This document shows positions 1 to 6,075 of a stretch of 42,838 nucleotides of DNA, piece after piece. Position numbers and translations under genes: made by a program. The notes under the pieces were generated by a model. It was not told the DNA's origin, did no database searches, and was given only the letters and a program-made list of their open reading frames with translations. This DNA is from UBA6016 sp041915365 (GTDB lineage: Bacteria; Campylobacterota; Campylobacteria; Campylobacterales; UBA6016). Position 1 is the stretch's first letter. Every line of letters starts with the position of its first letter. Where the stretch lies: the NCBI GenBank assembly GCA_041915365.1, contig JAYSBP010000018.1, positions 1 to 42,838 on the forward strand, given 5' to 3'.

Positions 1-2
1 TT

Positions 3-353
3 TTGCTCATGATATTTTTCTCCAAAAATACAGTTTTTAAGTCTAGCATTTATGAAGATAAATTACTTTTTTTGTGTATTGATTTTTGGTGGCAGTATAA
101 AACGCTAACTGAGGATCTGCCAAAAGCTTTATATAATTTCAAAGCAGCTACATTTGAGAATCTCAAAAATCATGTGCTCAATACAACTCCTGCAACAGTT
201 GATATGCTAAAAAATTCGTTATCACATCCAATAGATAGCGGCGAGGTCACCGCTATCTCGATAGATGGAGTCATAAGAAGATCCTCAAATGCGATAAAAG
301 ACACTGACATAATTTCGTGCAGTACATATAAACAAGGAAAACTCCCTTTCTAA
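3..353 (+). CDS. Unrecognised protein, probably a partial C-terminal portion
   Basis: The frame is open from the window edge to a stop at 351-353, so the true start probably lies to the left of the window; TTG at 3 and ATG at 9 are only the first possible starts. The last 70 or so residues are polar and read like a normal protein (segments such as TFENLKNHVLNTTPATVDML and GEVTAISIDGVIRRSS), while the first 30 are rich in Phe and Leu. I do not recognise a family. It lies on the accessory side of the tRNA cluster, so it may be cargo of a mobile island. The function is unknown, and even the coding status is only moderately certain. Confidence 0.45.
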   Translation: MLMIFFSKNTVFKSSIYEDKLLFLCIDFWWQYKTLTEDLPKALYNFKAATFENLKNHVLNTTPATVDMLKNSLSHPIDSGEVTAISIDGVIRRSSNAIKDTDIISCSTYKQGKLPF

Positions 354-758
354 CTTTCAGCCTAAATTTAAAAGAGCCGCTTAAAGAATACATATTATAA
401 TTTCAGTTGACTCTGATTGCAGCTGTAGTCATTTTTTATGAGCCATCTATTTGAAAATGCTTTGCTTTAATGAAATGTAACTGAGGCGTGGGGCGTACCT
501 TGGGAATGTTACAAAGTAAGGAAAAGCTCCATGTTCGAGAGAATGTGTCGTATAGTACTGTGTCTGGTGCGAGTAGCGGTGGCGGTTGTTTTACTGACTT
601 CCGCCTTATACTAAAAGCAAATAGGTAGTTGAAAAACTGAGGATCCTGAAATCTAGTTGGGAGGGGACTGCAATCTCCAACGGCAACCACATGATTTTGT
701 TTCCTTGGCTCAATTATCGTTCTATATGGTTTAAAAACTACTTAAACCGTCAAGCAGT
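354..758. other. 405-base stretch without an intact gene
   Basis: No intact gene is seen between the partial gene ending at 353 and the repressor ending at 759. The stretch holds short open segments in all frames, a probable coding remnant (481-628), an inverted repeat GGCGG/CCGCC near 582-604, an AGGATCCT palindrome near 639-646, and a hairpin-like GTTGG(G)AG ... CTCCAAC at 656-681. I see no promoter that I would trust. Confidence 0.5.
481..628 (+). pseudogene. Frame-broken remnant resembling the C-terminal end of a DGR-type variable protein
   Basis: In the frame from 485 to the stop at 626-628 the end reads SSGGGCFTDFRLILKANR. The codons for SSGGGCF are AGT AGC GGT GGC GGT TGT TTT, every one of which could arise from an AAY codon by changes at adenines only. 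They are followed closely by TTC CGC CTT (FRL). In the other forward frame, 481-516 reads LRRGAYLGNVTK, which resembles the start of the LRGGSW motif of FGE/SUMF1-type or C-type-lectin-fold targets of diversity-generating retroelements. In-frame stops at 478 and 482 and a frame shift near 510-525 mean this is not an intact gene. No reverse transcriptase or template repeat lies in the window. The likeness is from motif memory only. Confidence 0.3.
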
Positions 759-1118
759 CTAATTTTTATTCTTAAACTCCCAATCAATTGCATCCGCTTC
801 CATCTTGAGTTGATAAACCTTGCGTAGCTCTTGCGGCAACCTTCCGTAAGAAGATAAAATCTTTGCTTCATCATCCGCTATATCTATGATACCGCCTATA
901 TACTTGCTCCCCCTGCCCAATACCAACCAATCAAGAGAAATCTTTTCCTTATCCGCTATCTCAAAAAGTATATCACCTGGTATGGAGCCCCTTTGTACCC
1001 AGCCAGCTAAGGTATTGTAATTGGTATTTATTTTGGCGGATAACTCTTTCTGGTTTTTTACACCGAAATGTTCAATAAGCCTGTCGATAATATCTTTTAC
1101 AATGACTTGCAAAAACAA
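759..1118 (-). CDS. CI/XRE-type helix-turn-helix repressor of the mobile element
   Basis: This 119-residue protein begins with a helix-turn-helix region at about residues 8-60 (KDIIDRLIEHFGVKNQKEL, then a recognition-helix region near YNTLAGWVQRGSIP), ending in LDWLVLGRG. That is the pattern of phage CI-type repressors with an N-terminal Bac_CI_repr-like domain. The C-terminal half is short and helical and lacks a LexA-type Ser-Lys protease domain, so RecA-stimulated self-cleavage is not expected. The start is uncertain: TTG at 1118 or TTG at 1112. It is divergent from the rightward gene block at 1287 and shares a 168-base control region with it. By inference it keeps the element's excision and replication genes silent. 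Confidence 0.72.
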   Translation of the reverse strand: MFLQVIVKDIIDRLIEHFGVKNQKELSAKINTNYNTLAGWVQRGSIPGDILFEIADKEKISLDWLVLGRGSKYIGGIIDIADDEAKILSSYGRLPQELRKVYQLKMEADAIDWEFKNKN

Positions 1119-1132
1119 ACTCTAAAAACAAT

Positions 1133-1174
1133 ATTGAAAATGTATTGACAAAATAATTGATTTTGGGTTATAAT
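1133..1174 (+). promoter_or_regulatory. Consensus sigma-70 promoter with phased ATTGA repeats (putative operator)
   Basis: TTGACA at 1145-1150 and TATAAT at 1169-1174 are both perfect matches to the sigma-70 hexamers, with an 18-base spacer, pointing right toward the gene at 1287. ATTGA occurs at 1133, 1144 and 1156, at 11- and 12-base spacing, so the copies lie on one face of the helix and overlap the -35 element. The inference is that these are binding sites for the divergent repressor. The promoter call is strong; the operator call is weak. Confidence 0.65.
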
Positions 1175-1286
1175 CATAATTGGATACCTAAATTTTATGT
1201 TGTTATATACAGAAAATCTATCATTATACAAGAAAGTAGGTTTATAAACTTTTCTTAATTTCCGCACTTGGAGGTCTCAAAAAAAT

Positions 1287-1499
1287 ATGGAAAAGATAAC
1301 AGCCACGAAGCATGAATTGTCTGAAATGACGGGACTTTCCGCATTTCAAATCGACCAGCTCAGAAAAGACAAACAAAGCCCACTTCCAGCGGTTAGGGTC
1401 GGTAAAGGATATATATACCCAATTAACGAGGTAACCGAATACCTAAAAAACAAAATCATGATAGGCAAGCAACAATACTATGCTGCAAATAACCACTAA
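1287..1499 (+). CDS. Small helix-turn-helix protein of the element (excisionase/AlpA-like)
   Basis: The product has 70 residues. Residues 5-45 read as a helix-turn-helix of the MerR/excisionase type (TKHELSEMTGLSAFQIDQLR) followed by a short wing (AVRVGKGYIYPINEVTEYL). The start ATG has a good ribosome site, GGAGG at 1270-1274. It is the first gene of the rightward block, directly under the promoter at 1145-1174, the place where many prophages and islands carry a regulator or recombination directionality factor. It shares its layout (HTH, then IYPI-EV) with the next gene, so the two may be old duplicates. The exact role is inferred. Confidence 0.65.
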   Translation: MEKITATKHELSEMTGLSAFQIDQLRKDKQSPLPAVRVGKGYIYPINEVTEYLKNKIMIGKQQYYAANNH

Positions 1500-1674
1500 T
1501 GTTGAAGGCCTCTCAAAGCTTATCGGTAAATCACCCGGAACAATCAATAGACTTCGCCGAGAAGGCATTTTGCCGTATATTCTGTTCGGCGACGATACAA
1601 AAAACCGAAAAATCATCATTTATCCAATCACAGAAGTTCAACTTGCACTTTCAGGCAGACATATAAATGAGTGA
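1480..1674 (+). CDS. Second small helix-turn-helix protein of the element
   Basis: The product has 64 residues, with a helix-turn-helix at about 8-30 (VEGLSKLIGKSPGTINRLRR) and a wing ending in IIIYPITEVQLAL. The gene overlaps its upstream neighbour by 20 bases in another frame, which suggests translational coupling. The layout matches the preceding protein. It could be a DNA-binding accessory factor, an excisionase or a Nu1-like small terminase component; no terminase large subunit is seen, so the last is unlikely. Confidence 0.62.
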   Translation: MLQITTNVEGLSKLIGKSPGTINRLRREGILPYILFGDDTKNRKIIIYPITEVQLALSGRHINE

Positions 1675-2578
1675 AAAACTGGAATATAAAAAACTCTTTG
1701 CCGGACATAGTTACGGCTCACTTAGTTTTAATGTATCCAGTAGATATGGAGCCGACTTTGCGGTTGGTTTGACCGCACTTATGCGAAAGTTTATGATTTT
1801 ACAAGAAAGATATCCAGACATCGAAGAGTTTTGGTATACGGAAAGGCAAATGAAAGAGGAAATAGGCTTCTCTTATTACAAACGGAAAAAAGTTTTTAGA
1901 AAAGCCATCGACTTGGGAATTATCAGCGTAAAAGCCAAGGGTCTACCGCAAAGAGATGTTATAACTTTTAACATAGAGATATTGACCAAGTTTTTAAAGG
2001 ATATGGTGACGCCAGGACAAAAAGAGCTAGACTTGTATGTGGACTACGACGAGATGGAGTTTGGCTTTGTTGATGCTATCCATCCCGATATGGTTGATAA
2101 AAATTGCAAAGTGCCAAGCGAAGATATTGCGCCTTTAGCCGAGTTTATATCTCAAACCAAAGCAAATATCACGAATAAAACCGCTTATGCAAACACAATT
2201 ATCAAAAAAATAGCACAAAACAAATACTTAGGGGTAGATGCCGACTACGATAAATTCAAAGAATTTATATTTGCAAAAGAGATATTAGAAGTTGAAAAAC
2301 ATATCGGACGTGTCTATGAGCTTGATGAAAACCTTAATTCACATTTAGGCATGAGCTTTTTGACCATAGACTTTTTGCCTGATGAGAGCAAGACTGAATG
2401 TTTGGTTGCCAAATATCAATCTCAGAGCGGCAGCAGACCGGTTATTGCCTATGTCCACGATATTATCATAGAAAGATTCCTTAATACTCCTATTGGCGCA
2501 AAGCTACACGCCACCACAAAACAAAAACTGCAAAGGTATATAGACTATCACCGACAAAAAGTTGAGTCTACTACATGA
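1667..2578 (+). CDS. Winged-helix protein, possible replication initiator of the element
   Basis: The product has 303 residues. The N-terminal 110 residues look like a winged-helix fold: an aromatic-rich start, helices around FAVGLTALMRKFMILQERYP, then RQMKEEIGFSYYKRKKVFRK and GIISVKAKGLPQRDVITFNI as recognition helix and wing. This pattern occurs in phage O-like and plasmid RepA-like replication proteins, but I cannot assign a family. The rest is mainly helical and charged, with no obvious nuclease, ATPase or primase motif. It overlaps the previous gene by 8 bases and the next by 4. A role in element replication is an inference from fold and position. Confidence 0.6.
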   Translation: MSEKLEYKKLFAGHSYGSLSFNVSSRYGADFAVGLTALMRKFMILQERYPDIEEFWYTERQMKEEIGFSYYKRKKVFRKAIDLGIISVKAKGLPQRDVITFNIEILTKFLKDMVTPGQKELDLYVDYDEMEFGFVDAIHPDMVDKNCKVPSEDIAPLAEFISQTKANITNKTAYANTIIKKIAQNKYLGVDADYDKFKEFIFAKEILEVEKHIGRVYELDENLNSHLGMSFLTIDFLPDESKTECLVAKYQSQSGSRPVIAYVHDIIIERFLNTPIGAKLHATTKQKLQRYIDYHRQKVESTT

Positions 2579-3009
2579 AAAAACTAATATTCATAATATT
2601 TGGCATAAAAATATCAGTATTTGGGTTTTGTTTTGAAGAGGCGGCCGCCACTTATGGATTTTTGCCGTCTACGCTTTGGACAATAGCAAAAATAGAGAGC
2701 AATCTAAACCCAAATGACTTCAACAAAAACAGAAATGGAACCGTAGACATTGGACTTATGCAAGTTAATAGTGCAAACCTAGAGGATTTAAAAAGATTGG
2801 GCTATGACTATGGCAACGACATTTGGGAGCCATGCACCAATGTAATGGTCGGCGCTTGGATACTAAAAAAATGCTATGACAAGTTTGGCGAGTCTTGGAA
2901 AACCATAGATTGTTATAACAAGGGTTCGGGCCGTGCAAAAGATTATTCGCAATACACGGATAAATTTATGAGAGCATTTGGAAGGGAGTATGGGTATGCA
3001 GCGAGATAA
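2575..3009 (+). CDS. Lytic transglycosylase (VirB1/IagB-like, SLT family)
   Basis: This 144-residue secreted or membrane-anchored muramidase-like protein has an N-terminal hydrophobic signal segment (residues 1-19). It carries the SLT catalytic pattern with Glu41 in AKIESNLNP, then DIGLMQVN at 58-65 (the usual GLMQ motif), and a late CYNKGSG motif. Such enzymes cleave peptidoglycan glycan strands to 1,6-anhydro-muropeptides and open the wall for transfer systems or phage passage. The start ATG overlaps the upstream stop (ATGA). No other conjugation gene is seen nearby, so its partner may lie elsewhere. Confidence 0.82.
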   Translation: MKKLIFIIFGIKISVFGFCFEEAAATYGFLPSTLWTIAKIESNLNPNDFNKNRNGTVDIGLMQVNSANLEDLKRLGYDYGNDIWEPCTNVMVGAWILKKCYDKFGESWKTIDCYNKGSGRAKDYSQYTDKFMRAFGREYGYAAR

Positions 3010-3355
3010 TCTTTTAGTTTTTGAGAAAAAAGATTTTCTTTTTGATAGACGGTTGTTTACAGAAAAATGCGCCTTGCCAACTATCCAAATCGCAAAAGCT
3101 TTATGGAGCTTGGTTTGGTATATAAAAATAACTCCGGCAGAATCTTCGCCAATAGACGAGTTTAACCCTGTTATACAAAAAAGACTTGAGCTTATGGCTA
3201 CGGTTGTGGATAAATTTTCTGAGCCTGAAACATTGGGCGAGGCGACGGAGTTTATTAACTATTTTACTGATAAAAAAGGACTATTGGAATGTCAACTGAA
3301 CGAAAAGCAAGCCAGTACGGTAGAAATGTTTCTCTCAAGCTTTATGCGCAAATAA
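2996..3355 (+). CDS. Protein of unknown function in the element
   Basis: The chosen start is the ATG at 2996, because AGGGAG at 2983-2988 lies seven bases before it; an earlier in-frame TTG at 2978 is less likely. The product has about 119 residues, begins MQRDNLLVFEKKDFLFDRRL, has one moderately hydrophobic stretch (IAKALWSLVWYI), and is acidic and helical toward the end. I recognise no motif. It overlaps the transglycosylase gene by 14 bases and the next gene by 67, which fits one co-translated block. Confidence 0.55.
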   Translation: MQRDNLLVFEKKDFLFDRRLFTEKCALPTIQIAKALWSLVWYIKITPAESSPIDEFNPVIQKRLELMATVVDKFSEPETLGEATEFINYFTDKKGLLECQLNEKQASTVEMFLSSFMRK

Positions 3356-3579
3356 AGTTTCGTGTCGAAGCCGGAGTTGGCTATACAAAAACAGCCGAAG
3401 AGCTCTCTCGCACAAGACAAACAATATCTATCATCGCAGAAGAATTCCCAAAAACAACCCTTAAAAATTCAGCGACTAAAGCAGAAAAAAGAACGGCGAG
3501 GGGCCTCAAAAAACAAGGCCTTAGCGAGTATTACATTGCAAAATTACTTGGTGTTAGGCACGGGGGACTTTTTGCGTGA
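3289..3579 (+). CDS. Small DNA-binding protein with helix-turn-helix
   Basis: This basic protein of 96 residues has a likely helix-turn-helix in the first half (AGVGYTKTAEELSRTRQTIS) and a second similar segment near the end (KKQGLSEYYIAKLLGV). Both resemble resolvase/Hin or transposase-type HTH motifs, but there is no catalytic domain. It overlaps the preceding gene by 67 bases and the next by 4 (GTGA). A competing open frame at 3362-3700 has no such structure and is taken as a shadow. The role may be transcriptional control within the element. Confidence 0.6.
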   Translation: MSTERKASQYGRNVSLKLYAQIKFRVEAGVGYTKTAEELSRTRQTISIIAEEFPKTTLKNSATKAEKRTARGLKKQGLSEYYIAKLLGVRHGGLFA

Positions 3580-4079
3580 CAGCAAAGGGACATATACTGC
3601 TAGCTTTGGCTCTAGCTGCGCCAATCTCTTACAATATCAATCACACGGAAGTATTTTTATCGGCGTTAACGCTAGGGGCGATATTTCCGGACATCGATGA
3701 GCCTGAGAGCTCAATAGGTCACAAGGTAATAATTCTACCGCATATTATTAAGCGTGTCTTCGGACACAGAGGTTTTACGCATAGATTTATTATTCCGTAT
3801 CTACTTTTTATGAGTAGCCTTGCTTTTGCTGGAGCAACACAAATTGCGGTATTTGGTTTTGCATTTGGGTATCTGGCTCATACCGTTGGCGATATGCTCA
3901 CAAAAAGTGGTATTGACAATTATTTTTGGCCAATGCGCACCGGGAAAATTGCCTTGCTTCCTTTGAGCTTGAGGTTTAAAACGGGCGGAATGGTAGAGTA
4001 TATATTAATAGGTTGTCTTGCATTACTCAATGTAGTTTTATACTACAGGTTTATACCGGCTAAATTTTCTGGAATTTGA
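3576..4079 (+). CDS. YdjM-like membrane-bound metal-dependent hydrolase
   Basis: The product has 167 residues with several hydrophobic segments (about 7-20, 27-38, 73-92, 93-110, 138-157). It carries the metal-site motifs of the YdjM/LexA-regulated hydrolase family: an N-terminal KGHI, FPDIDEPESS, GHRGFTHR and a later YLAHTVGDMLT. The start is GTG at 3576, overlapping the upstream stop. Family members often sit in prophages and islands or near SOS genes; their substrate is not established. Here it lies inside the integrative element, between HTH genes, so it is cargo or a membrane-acting factor. Confidence 0.78.
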   Translation: MTAKGHILLALALAAPISYNINHTEVFLSALTLGAIFPDIDEPESSIGHKVIILPHIIKRVFGHRGFTHRFIIPYLLFMSSLAFAGATQIAVFGFAFGYLAHTVGDMLTKSGIDNYFWPMRTGKIALLPLSLRFKTGGMVEYILIGCLALLNVVLYYRFIPAKFSGI

Positions 4080-4081
4080 TT

Positions 4082-4351
4082 ATGAAAAAATATGCGCAAC
4101 TGGAGAACCTTTGTGAGATATTTGACTTATCAAGGGACTATTTTAAAAGACGAATGCAGTGTTTTGGCGACATACCTGATCCGGATAAGCCTTTCAAGGA
4201 AGGTGTGCATTTTTTTAAACCGCCAAGCTGTTCCAAGACGAAAAAAGCATTGTTATGGGATATTGAAGCGGTCGATAGATGGATCAGAAGTGGCGGAATC
4301 GCAGAAACAGATACGGAGCTTGCCGAACTATTAAGGCGTACCACTATATGA
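4082..4351 (+). CDS. Excisionase-like small DNA-binding protein
   Basis: The product has 89 residues from the ATG at 4082 (a TTG at 4076 would add two residues). The sequence YAQLENLCEIFDLSRDYFKR reads as a winged-helix recognition region, followed by a short loop with Pro and Cys, then LLWDIEAVDRWI, typical of excisionase/AlpA-type proteins that bind next to att sites. It lies 45 bases before the integrase start, the classical xis-int order. By inference it sets recombination direction. Confidence 0.65.
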   Translation: MKKYAQLENLCEIFDLSRDYFKRRMQCFGDIPDPDKPFKEGVHFFKPPSCSKTKKALLWDIEAVDRWIRSGGIAETDTELAELLRRTTI

Positions 4352-4396
4352 TAATTGCGCCTATTGTCACCCAGATTGCTTCATTTAGGAGGCAAA

Positions 4397-5587
4397 ATGG
4401 AAATTATTAAGAGCTACATTTGGCCAAGAAGCGGCATCTGGCAGCTCGAGTACCACGCTATGTTTGAAGATGGCAAAGTAGTCAAAAAAATTATGTCTAC
4501 CAAGGTTAAGACAAGTGAACAAACACTCGCTTTTATGGTAGGCAAATATATGCCGGCCAAGTTGGCCGAATTGCAAAACAGTACCGCCGTAAAAGAGATA
4601 GGAAGATTTACGTTTGGCTATTGGTGTGAAAAATACATTAAAGTCCAAAGAGGTCTTGTTACGCTCGACAAAACAGAGACTAGAACCAAAGCGGCGCTGG
4701 AGTACTTTGGCGAATATACTGATATTAGACATATCAAAAAAGACAGAGTACGAGAATACATATCCGATATATCACAAAGGCCAGGCAAGCACGGCAGACT
4801 TCTCCATAGAGACACCGTTAAGAGCTACCTTTACCAGTTAAATGGGATTATGCAGTTGGCCGTGGATGCCGAGATTATTTTAAGAAATCCAGCGGACGGA
4901 ATAAAGCTCAATATTAAAAGCGTGTCAGATAGTAACGCCGTTCGTCCTTTTAAGGCGACAGAGGTTGAAAAGCTTTTGAATGGGTCAAAAAATGATTTGC
5001 GGAATTATCTAGGTATAGCATTCAATACCGGCATGAGTCCTGAAGAGATTATCGCTTTGATGCCTAGCGATTTTGACTTTGAGAATAGAAAAATAAAAAT
5101 TCAAAGAGTCATAACGCACGGACAGTTGAGACAAGAGACAAAGACGGTGTATAGAACCAGGGAAATACCAATGTTCTTGGAATCCGTGGCATACATCACA
5201 AATCAGATAGAGATTGCCAAAAAAAGGCATTCTATGTTTATTTTTTGCACCGAGGACGGCCAGCGTCTTAACGACATCACCGATTTAAGAGGGCAAAAGA
5301 AAAACAATACGAAGTGGTACGGTCTTTTAAACGACTGCGACATCGAGTATAGACCTTTAAAAAACTGTAGGCATACCTTTGCCGTTCAAGCAATTATGAG
5401 CAAGAAGTTTACTTTGCAGGAAATTGCCAATATTCTAGGCCATGCGACGCTACGAATGTTGATTCAGCATTATGCAAAATGGATTGAAGGAGCTGCTGCG
5501 GATGTAGATGCAAATATAAGCATTTATGAAAGCAAAAAGAAGAACGCTTCCAACACTTCTTTCCAACATAGTAAAAAAATAGGATGA
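4397..5587 (+). CDS. Tyrosine recombinase (integrase) of the element, with Ser at the first catalytic Arg position
   Basis: The ATG at 4397 is preceded by AGGAGG at 4388-4392, so I prefer it to upstream starts; the product has 396 residues. It has an N-terminal arm-binding-like domain, a core-binding SAM-like domain (about 65-170) and a catalytic domain (180-380). Visible active-site features are Lys near TKTVYRTREIPM, KNCRHTF with Arg325, LGHATL with His349 and the nucleophile Tyr359 in HYAKW. The first catalytic Arg, normally in TGMR-x-x-E, is replaced by Ser214 (NTGMSPEEIIAL). The gene ends 26 bases from the 3' end of tRNA-Asp, the usual place for a site-specific integrase. Activity is therefore uncertain. 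Confidence 0.9.
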   Translation: MEIIKSYIWPRSGIWQLEYHAMFEDGKVVKKIMSTKVKTSEQTLAFMVGKYMPAKLAELQNSTAVKEIGRFTFGYWCEKYIKVQRGLVTLDKTETRTKAALEYFGEYTDIRHIKKDRVREYISDISQRPGKHGRLLHRDTVKSYLYQLNGIMQLAVDAEIILRNPADGIKLNIKSVSDSNAVRPFKATEVEKLLNGSKNDLRNYLGIAFNTGMSPEEIIALMPSDFDFENRKIKIQRVITHGQLRQETKTVYRTREIPMFLESVAYITNQIEIAKKRHSMFIFCTEDGQRLNDITDLRGQKKNNTKWYGLLNDCDIEYRPLKNCRHTFAVQAIMSKKFTLQEIANILGHATLRMLIQHYAKWIEGAAADVDANISIYESKKKNASNTSFQHSKKIG

Positions 5588-5613
5588 TTTTTATCGACGA
5601 AGTACTGATTTAG

Positions 5614-5690
5614 TGGCGGTCCGGACGGGACTCGAACCCGCGACCTCCGCCGTGACAGGGCGGCATTCTAACCAACTGAACTACCGAACC
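5614..5690 (-). tRNA. tRNA-Asp (GTC)
   Basis: The reverse complement gives a 77-base cloverleaf: acceptor GGTTCGG with CCGGACC, anticodon stem CCGCC/GGCGG with GTC in the loop, T arm with GTTCGAGTC, discriminator G and encoded CCA. It is last in the leftward cluster, and its 3' end faces the integrase gene. Confidence 0.97.
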
Positions 5691-5721
5691 ACTAAAAAAG
5701 AAAGAATTTTTAAGAACCGTA

Positions 5722-5797
5722 TGGTGGTCCCTGCAAGACTCGAACTTGCGACATCTACCTTGTAAGGGTAGCGCTCTACCAACTGAGCTAAGAGACC
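5722..5797 (-). tRNA. tRNA-Val (TAC)
   Basis: The 76-base cloverleaf on the reverse strand has acceptor GGTCTCT with AGGGACC, anticodon stem CTACC/GGTAG with TAC in the loop, T loop TTCGAGT, discriminator A and encoded CCA. It is third in the cluster. Confidence 0.97.
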
Positions 5798-5818
5798 AAA
5801 TAGCAAGCTCTCAAAAGA

Positions 5819-5894
5819 TGGTCACCCTAAGGGGATTTGAACCCCTGTCACCGCCGTGAAAGGGCGGTGTCCTAGGCCTCTAGACGATAGGGTG
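5819..5894 (-). tRNA. tRNA-Glu (TTC)
   Basis: The 76-base cloverleaf has anticodon stem CCGCC/GGCGG with TTC in the loop, D arm GTCTAGAGGCCTAGGAC as in other tRNA-Glu, T stem AGGGG/CCCCT, and CCA encoded. The acceptor stem is CACCCTA with TAGGGTG, so the first pair is C1-G72 rather than the common G1-C72. It is second in the cluster. Confidence 0.96.
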
Positions 5895-5914
5895 ACTTAT
5901 ATTTTAAAAAAAGG

Positions 5915-5990
5915 TGGTGACCCGTGATGGACTCGAACCATCGGCCCTATCATTAAAAGTGATATGCTCTACCAACTGAGCTAACGGGTC
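5915..5990 (-). tRNA. tRNA-Lys (TTT)
   Basis: The 76-base cloverleaf has acceptor GACCCGT with ACGGGTC, anticodon stem TATCA/TGATA with TTT in the loop, T stem GATGG/CCATC, discriminator A and encoded CCA. It is the first gene of the cluster after the promoter at 6029-6057. Confidence 0.97.
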
Positions 5991-6028
5991 ACGAAATCTT
6001 TTAAGCGTTTCACTCAAAAGGAGCCGGA

Positions 6029-6057
6029 ATTATATACGAAAATTTTGCCTTTGTCAA
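6029..6057 (-). promoter_or_regulatory. Consensus promoter of the tRNA operon
   Basis: On the reverse strand TTGACA (6052-6057) and TATAAT (6029-6034) are separated by exactly 17 bases, the ideal sigma-70 arrangement. The expected transcription start is near 6022, about 30 bases before tRNA-Lys. A perfect promoter fits the high output needed for tRNA genes. Confidence 0.85.
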
Positions 6058-6075
6058 GACTATTTTCTTAGTTTT

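Larger units (their letters stand above)
759..5613. mobile_element. Compact integrative element next to tRNA-Asp (left limit unknown)
   Basis: The repressor, the divergent promoter, eight co-oriented small genes and an integrase form a unit that ends at the 3' end of tRNA-Asp (CCA at 5614-5616). The gene overlaps (20, 8, 4, 14, 67 and 4 bases) show one transcription unit. I found no second copy of the tRNA 3' end within the window, so the other attachment site must lie left of position 1 or be lost; the element may therefore be larger than shown. There are no capsid, tail, terminase, relaxase or coupling-protein genes, so it may be a phage satellite, a mini-ICE relying on a helper, or a decayed prophage. 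Confidence 0.65.

Noticed and set aside
567..590. GTGCG at 568 as a possible group II intron 5' end
   Set aside because: I found no domain V-like hairpin and no intron-encoded reverse transcriptase in the window.
436..690. Leftward open frame of 84 codons in the left non-coding stretch
   Set aside because: Its composition is odd, no ribosome site or motif is seen, and the forward-strand remnant explains the open frame better.
3362..3700. Open frame of 112 codons overlapping two element genes
   Set aside because: It overlaps the HTH gene and the YdjM-like gene, both of which have recognisable features and coupled starts; this frame has neither.
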